The notes beneath the pieces are model-generated. The model searched no databases, was not told where the DNA came from, and was given only the letters and a program-made list of their open reading frames with translations. Source: Bacillota bacterium (lineage in GTDB: Bacteria; Bacillota; Sulfobacillia; Thermaerobacterales; Thermaerobacteraceae). From it: a stretch of 5,367 nt of DNA. The translations under genes were made by a program, and so were the position numbers. Location: positions 1 through 5,367 of the forward strand of contig QGUQ01000141.1 of assembly GCA_003242195.1 (NCBI GenBank), given 5' to 3'. Of this stretch, positions 5,279-5,367 are shown piece after piece (within the stretch, counting starts at the first letter, position 1; every line of letters begins with the position of its first letter).

Positions 5279-5367
5279 ATGAAGGAGCAAGCGCAAACCC
5301 AGGTCGCAGCGCTGCGGGAACTGGCCGATACCGTCGTGGCCTGCCGCCGGTGCCCGCGGCTCATCCG
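5279..5367 (+). CDS. Probable family 5 (UdgB-type) uracil-DNA glycosylase, N-terminal fragment (cut by window edge)
   Basis: Twenty-nine complete codons are visible: MKEQAQTQVAALRELADTV (1-19) followed by VACRRCPRLI (20-29). A helix of this kind leading into ACRRCPRL is the typical start of the [4Fe-4S] uracil-DNA glycosylases. The first two cluster cysteines (Cys22 and Cys25) are present, and the RRCPRL form fits family 5 better than family 4. Such enzymes remove uracil and some other deaminated bases from DNA, a repair role common in thermophiles and high-GC bacteria. An in-frame TGA at 5273-5275 fixes the ATG at 5279 as the earliest ATG start; the preceding AGGGTGA is a modest ribosome binding site. 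The catalytic motifs and the remaining cluster ligands lie outside the window, so the assignment rests on a short segment. Confidence 0.72.
   Translation, partial: MKEQAQTQVAALRELADTVVACRRCPRLI

Noticed and set aside
1..5367. CRISPR array, tRNA, rRNA, transposase or phage genes
   Set aside because: No spaced repeats of CRISPR type, no tRNA cloverleaf, no rRNA sequence and no mobile-element protein was seen on either strand.

Overview
This is a G+C-rich bacterial window (about two thirds G+C or more by eye). It has tight gene spacing, strong GG-rich ribosome binding sites and frequent GTG starts. Protein style and Shine-Dalgarno strength would fit a high-GC, possibly thermophilic Firmicute of the Thermaerobacter/Symbiobacterium kind. 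That is an impression; no rRNA or other taxonomic marker is present, and other high-GC phyla are possible.

Left part (1-3134, all minus strand): an operon for a three-subunit molybdenum hydroxylase of the xanthine oxidase / aerobic CO dehydrogenase family. The order is small [2Fe-2S] subunit (coxS), large molybdopterin subunit (coxL), then FAD subunit (coxM, running off the left edge). The S-L-M order and the AYRGAGR active-site motif both mark 'form II', not the proven form I CO dehydrogenase (M-S-L order, AYRCSFR with the catalytic cysteine). The electron path expected for the family runs substrate - Mo-cytosine dinucleotide (CoxL) - two [2Fe-2S] (CoxS) - FAD (CoxM). The real substrate cannot be read from the sequence.

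Middle (3135-3593): a 459-base gene-free divergent region. It holds the putative cox promoter and leader (A+T-rich -10-like site, a 9-base palindrome beside it, a perfect 6-bp-arm inverted repeat just upstream of the coxS ribosome binding site) and further G+C inverted repeats on the other side. I recognised no known riboswitch.

Right part (3594-5367): two unrelated GNAT-fold acetyltransferases face each other (3594-4403 plus, 4512-5039 minus) across 108 bases that contain an imperfect 21-base tandem repeat. The first is a two-part GNAT of unknown substrate. The second closely resembles streptothricin/nourseothricin N-acetyltransferases. A 239-base divergent region with a four-fold 8-base direct repeat follows, and then the first 29 codons of a probable family 5 uracil-DNA glycosylase, cut by the right edge.

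Nothing here amounts to a clearly new multi-gene system. The points most worth a second look are the form II hydroxylase of unknown substrate, the streptothricin-acetyltransferase-like gene and the repeat-bearing divergent promoter region next to it.
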